DNA from: Podospora pseudoanserina
Lineage: Eukaryota; Ascomycota; Sordariomycetes; Sordariales; Podosporaceae
Reading direction: 5' to 3'
NCBI RefSeq assembly: GCF_035222485.1
Contig: NC_085921.1
Coordinates: forward strand, 5,022,001-5,086,000
Length of the DNA stretch: 64,000 bases
Of the stretch, positions 60,345 through 64,000 are shown in pieces (position 1 is the first letter of the stretch; every line of letters starts with the position of its first letter). The notes under the pieces are model-generated. The model made no database searches. It had not been told where the DNA came from and was given only the letters and a program-made list of their open reading frames with translations. Made by a program: the position numbers and the translations under genes.

Positions 60345-60771
60345 TGGGCATGTATCGCCTCCTAGCGCAATATTTCCATTTCTATGTTTTGGTTATCTAG
60401 ACGGTTAGCATTCAATGATGGTGAATCTGGGCGTTCTCTGGTAGAAGCAGGCGCTGTTCTTCCATTCTTTCGCTATGTCTGGTTGGTTTGCTGGTAGTGT
60501 AAATGGTGTCAGAGTGATAAATTGAGCTGGTACTCAAAATATATGCAACGAAGTCTCCCCCATTCCGTGCTGAATATTACCTGGATACTGTATTGGTATT
60601 CCTGATGAGAAAAGGAGGACACGGAGCTGACCCTAACCCTCACCGGCCCCTTGAATCGCCCCTGACGAATTTCCGAGTCCGTCATCCCTTCAAATTCAGT
60701 GACATTGACATGAAAAGAGGGGTCACCCGGTATTCTCCTCCAAGTTGATACTGAGGGCAGCCCAAAACAAC
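60345..60771. other. 427-bp gap before the membrane-protein gene
   Basis: It holds the 3' UTR of the repeat protein and the promoter of the next gene. Nothing is recognised. Confidence 0.5.
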
Positions 60772-61857
60772 ATGTTCCTGTCACGAACACAAACACCAGA
60801 GTGCAATTGGCCGATACTCCCCAACCAGCCAGCTCATACTCACGTGAACGGCACATTGTACTGCTGGAATAGAGACCTTGACACTTCATACTGGATACAC
60901 GAGCATGCCTTTAGCTGTCTCAATTTCGATAGCCAGAACTGCGTGTGCCCGCGCCTCAAAGCAGACCCCGAGGTGGCCGGGATAGGTGTACGTGATGTTG
61001 AATTTGCGCTTGTTGGCAGCTCTGTATACATTTCTAATCAGCTTTCCGATGAGCTCTAGGTAATCCTCGCCTTCTTCATCACTGCTTTCCTGACCGTCAT
61101 CTCCACGATATTCACCCTCCTCCTCACTCGCACCGATGGCCCCTTATCTCCCGACGGAATCTGGCCGCCTCCATCCTCCCCGGCCCACCCTCCCACTCTC
61201 AACAAGATCAATCATGTCTCAAGACAATACATCGCCCGACCATTCGTTGTCTTTCTTCACTCTCATGGAGTCAACATTCCCGTCATAGCCGCCTGCGCCA
61301 CCGACCTCGTTATCTCGCTCTCCGACACCCAGCTCGTCACCGGCCTCGCCGTGCTCGTCGGTGCGCTCGCCTCCCTGTACCGCAGCGACCACGATGAACC
61401 AATGTCGGTCTATCATTTCACCATCGCCTCTGACCTGGCCTGGTTCTCGTCCACCACACATCTCTCCTCGCTGCTGGTTCTCCGTTACCACCCACGAATC
61501 TCGGCCAAAAAGGGCCACCGACCCACTCACATCCGGCCCTGGACGGTGCACCTCCCGTTAAAAATACGACTTGTCCTCATGGCTGTTTTCGCCGCTCTTC
61601 TCCTCTAGGCCACCACGCTGGGGGCATACGAGTGCTGGTACAGCACCATGGCCTGCCCCGCCAAATGTACGCTGACACACCCCTGGGGCGGCGAGCCGGA
61701 GACGTGGGTGGCGGTGAACACGCAGCTAATATTCATCGTCTTGTTATTACCGCCCCTAATAGCGCTTGTTGAATCCTACGCACACCACTCGGAAGCAGAC
61801 AAAAAGAAGAGGTTTGGGCAGTGCAGTTGTGGTGGCTGTGAATGGCACGGATGCTGA
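60772..61857 (+). pseudogene. Multi-pass fungal membrane protein with an in-frame stop
   Basis: Exon 1 is 60772-60987 (72 codons); a 72-nt intron (GTACGT...CTCTAG, 60988-61059) leads to exon 2, which reads VILAFFITAFLTVISTIFTL and then LSDTQLVTGLAVLVGAL and DLAWFSSTTHLSSLLVL. These are typical of an uncharacterised fungal family of integral membrane proteins with the N-terminal signature ADPEVAGIGV. At 61606-61608 an in-frame TAG follows FAALLL; reading continues in the same frame (ATTLGAYECW and on, then LIFIVLLLPPLIALVESY) to a stop at 61855-61857. No intron with good splice signals removes the TAG, so the gene is either a recent pseudogene or makes a shorter protein. Four to five membrane segments are seen. 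The role is unknown. Confidence 0.72.
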
Positions 61858-62013
61858 GTGATCTCAAGTACCTTAGGACGGAGGAGCAAGAGAATTTTCA
61901 TATCCGTATTGGTCGTAACACATAACAAGATCTACCTCTATCCCATGACCCAAACAAAAACACAACCACCATAGGGGGTATCAAGCAACGCCGTATATCC
62001 CGTCTTGTCCATC

Positions 62014-63642
62014 TCAATACCAAGCTGACTTCTTTCCGGCCTCGATGCTGTCGACGATGATGCACTTTTCCGTCTGGCACACCTTTTTCCGCTCCAGAAA
62101 CTTCCATTTGGGGCCTAACGGACCGGTGATGTAGTGATACTCACCAAAGAGCCTCCATTGCCGTTCGTCACTGAGAGGATAAACATCATCACCCCAGTAC
62201 CCATCAAAATGGAACCAGGACGTTGGTGCTTCTGGGTTTGACGACGCAGGCTGTAAGCTCGTTCGGTTTCGACCTGCCGGGACTGCCTTGGATTCCTCGT
62301 GATCAACCTCGTAGTCATACCAATAGGCATAGTTGTTCAGTGCGGGATCCCAGAGTGGACCCTTGTCGGTGATGTCCTTGAGCATCTTGAAAGGCAAGAC
62401 GTATGGGTGGAGCCCAGGATTGGCGTACATGGCATGACTTCCAACAGCGGAGTAGATAACTGGACGAGCCGGCTTACCGTGGTTTTGGGACCGCTTCTCC
62501 ATGGCGTGCCACGTGTATGCCTTGCCGCCGGCATGCTCGCTGAGAAACATGGCCCGTGGAATACCGTTTTGGAACCGGACCATGCAGTGCTCCCAGTCGC
62601 CAACGTGGTTGCCAAACCTGATGTTGAGAACCGTCTGCCCTAGATTGTAGCTGTAGAAAAAGAACCAAAAGGCATCCAGGATGCCGGCTCCTTTGTCGAC
62701 AAGGACCAGGACAGCAGGTGCCTTGGAATACCCGCTGGCGTCCGGCTTGCCTTTCTCCGGAAAGCTACCAACCATTGGCCGCTGAGCAGGTGAAGCTCTT
62801 CGCCGCAAGCCTCTCCCCAGATTCTTGGGCGCGGCTATGCGGTGAGGTGGGTGTTGCTTGTCTGCATCCCACCAAGTCATTCCGTCATCTGCTCTGCGAG
62901 GCTGACCGTCGTGCGAACCCCAGTCCGCTCCATTATTGCCATTCTTGTCGTTATTGTCATTGTCATCATCGTCGTCGTCATCATCGAAAGGGGTTGGAAC
63001 TCCCACTTGGCTGTGTAACCAATCAGGCCTGCTCTCGACATCATCGACGCTGGTGAGAAAAACAGTCCCATTCTCCCCGTTCAACTGCCCCAGATTGTCC
63101 AGCGCCAGGTCTTTTTTCCCATTCTCGCCATCCCACAAGGACTCTACCTTCATGTGCTTGACATGCTCTGCAATATCCGATGGCCAAAAGTTCTCACCAG
63201 AGTACAAGTGCACCAATGGGGCATTATCCAGCACAAAGTCGGGTACCGCTCCTTTCTCGACCACTTTTGCCTTCATCTCTCCGCCTCTCCTCTTCAGATC
63301 GGCCTCCATCCAGCCCTCCTCTTGGTCCCACGTGTTTTCAAATTCCTCCTCGCCTTCCCACGCCAAAGCCAGCTTTCGTAATTCATCCATGACGGCCTCG
63401 CCCATGCCGTGGGACAAGGCTGGAGCATCCCACCGTATGTGCTGAATCCCGCATAGGCCCAACCAACGACAAGCTTGGCGGTCGAGGAAGTTGGGCGAGG
63501 AATTGATCCATTTTTTGTCTCGCTCGGTCTCATTTTCGTCAGGTTGCGTGGGCTTGATAGCACGGGGAACAGCCCAAAGGACGAAAATGATGCTGCCTAA
63601 GAAGGCAAATGTGTATGAGAGGCGGCGGATGCCGTAAGCCAT
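62014..63642 (-). CDS. VPS62: Vacuolar protein sorting protein Vps62-like (DUF946)
   Basis: An intronless gene of 542 residues. A hydrophobic segment at about 7-28 (LSYTFAFLGSIIFVLWAVP) suggests an N-terminal signal anchor. Residues from about 130 show the Vps62/TDA6 fold: DFVLDNAPLVHLYSGENFWP, DAFWFFFYSYNLGQ, NHVGDWEHCMVRF, and VIYSAVGSHAMYA. A run of eight Asp followed by Asn/Asp/Lys residues lies in the middle and a basic patch (GRGLRRRAS) follows. In yeast, Vps62 is needed for cytoplasm-to-vacuole protein transport; its biochemistry is poorly known. The start at 63642 is the only Met before the hydrophobic segment. The C-terminal WHFDGYWGDD-like block (FHFDGYWGDDVYPL) is conserved in the family. 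Confidence 0.9.
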   Translation of the reverse strand: MAYGIRRLSYTFAFLGSIIFVLWAVPRAIKPTQPDENETERDKKWINSSPNFLDRQACRWLGLCGIQHIRWDAPALSHGMGEAVMDELRKLALAWEGEEEFENTWDQEEGWMEADLKRRGGEMKAKVVEKGAVPDFVLDNAPLVHLYSGENFWPSDIAEHVKHMKVESLWDGENGKKDLALDNLGQLNGENGTVFLTSVDDVESRPDWLHSQVGVPTPFDDDDDDDDNDNNDKNGNNGADWGSHDGQPRRADDGMTWWDADKQHPPHRIAAPKNLGRGLRRRASPAQRPMVGSFPEKGKPDASGYSKAPAVLVLVDKGAGILDAFWFFFYSYNLGQTVLNIRFGNHVGDWEHCMVRFQNGIPRAMFLSEHAGGKAYTWHAMEKRSQNHGKPARPVIYSAVGSHAMYANPGLHPYVLPFKMLKDITDKGPLWDPALNNYAYWYDYEVDHEESKAVPAGRNRTSLQPASSNPEAPTSWFHFDGYWGDDVYPLSDERQWRLFGEYHYITGPLGPKWKFLERKKVCQTEKCIIVDSIEAGKKSAWY

Positions 63643-64000
63643 GTTGATGTTTCTGAGAGTGGTGAAGGACTCGAGATGGGGGAAATGTAGGAATGTGGTG
63701 TCACCGCTGCTTCACGTATGCAAGTCCGCATTGGGTTGTTAGGTAACAAATAACGTGGGATTGCTAAGCACCAAGCCGCCAAACGGAGCGGGGACGCAGG
63801 ATGACAGGATGACAGGATGAGGCGCAGAGATGGGAATAAAGAGTGACAAACCGGGCCGCAGAGTGCGCGGGATGAGGGCATCAACTATACCTGGGAGGAA
63901 AGAGAAGAGGAAAGATGGAAAAGGCGAAAAAAAGGACCAACAATGGGACAAAAAGTCAAGGCATGCAGGAATCATGTGGCCCTGGGATATCCGGGAGTTG
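63643..64000. other. Upstream region of VPS62, window edge
   Basis: It contains the VPS62 promoter on the minus strand. A tandem ATGACAGG lies near 63801-63816. No gene is seen. Confidence 0.5.

Overview
The window is nuclear DNA of a filamentous ascomycete, most likely a Sordariomycete (Sordariales-like). The reasons are short GT-AG introns (about 40-110 nt) with CTAAC/CTGAC-type branch sites, long gene-poor intergenic stretches, secreted cellulose- and xylan-degrading enzymes, and typical fungal families (TmpA-like flavoprotein, Vps62, S28 peptidase, Zn2Cys6 regulator, group-type hybrid histidine kinase). Intron positions below were placed by hand from splice signals, reading frame and remembered family conservation; no search was run. 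I found no transposon, virus-like element, CRISPR array or secondary-metabolite cluster.

Layout, left to right. 1-73: 5' end of ribosomal protein S24 (minus, cut by the edge). 423-1488: elongation factor 2 lysine methyltransferase (minus), divergent from a cyclophilin-RRM protein (1958-3711, plus). 3.7-10.4 kb holds no recognisable gene and leads into a Zn2Cys6 transcription factor (10394-12098). A small conserved fungal protein (14131-14664, minus), a 1537-residue acidic protein with coilin-like layout (16159-20844, minus) and GTP cyclohydrolase II (21376-22672, minus) follow. Next come a secreted GH6 cellulase (24196-25427), a degenerate 5'-nucleotidase-like pseudogene (26180-28382), complex I subunit NDUFB7 (28709-29128, minus) and a secreted S28 peptidase (29944-31909).

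After a 3.8-kb empty stretch come a TmpA-like membrane flavoprotein (35678-37552), a membrane-anchored amidohydrolase (37838-39699, minus), tRNA-Thr(UGU) (40317-40388), and a large kinase-domain protein (40521-44105, minus). The right part holds a GH11 xylanase with CBM1 (46434-47433), a FAD monooxygenase (48546-49847), a WW-domain protein, an unknown CxxC protein, a small heat-shock protein (all minus), a PAS hybrid histidine kinase (54783-57167), a lysine-rich repeat protein (58953-60344), a multi-pass membrane protein with an in-frame stop (60772-61857) and Vps62 (62014-63642, minus).

The genes are mostly independent housekeeping, secretion and signalling loci rather than one pathway. The GH6 and GH11 enzymes and the S28 peptidase fit a plant-matter-degrading life. 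No single new system stands out. The best leads are the coilin-like protein, the kinase with an unexplained C-terminal half, the K/E/Q repeat protein with a separate C-terminal domain, and three host genes that look broken or recently shortened.
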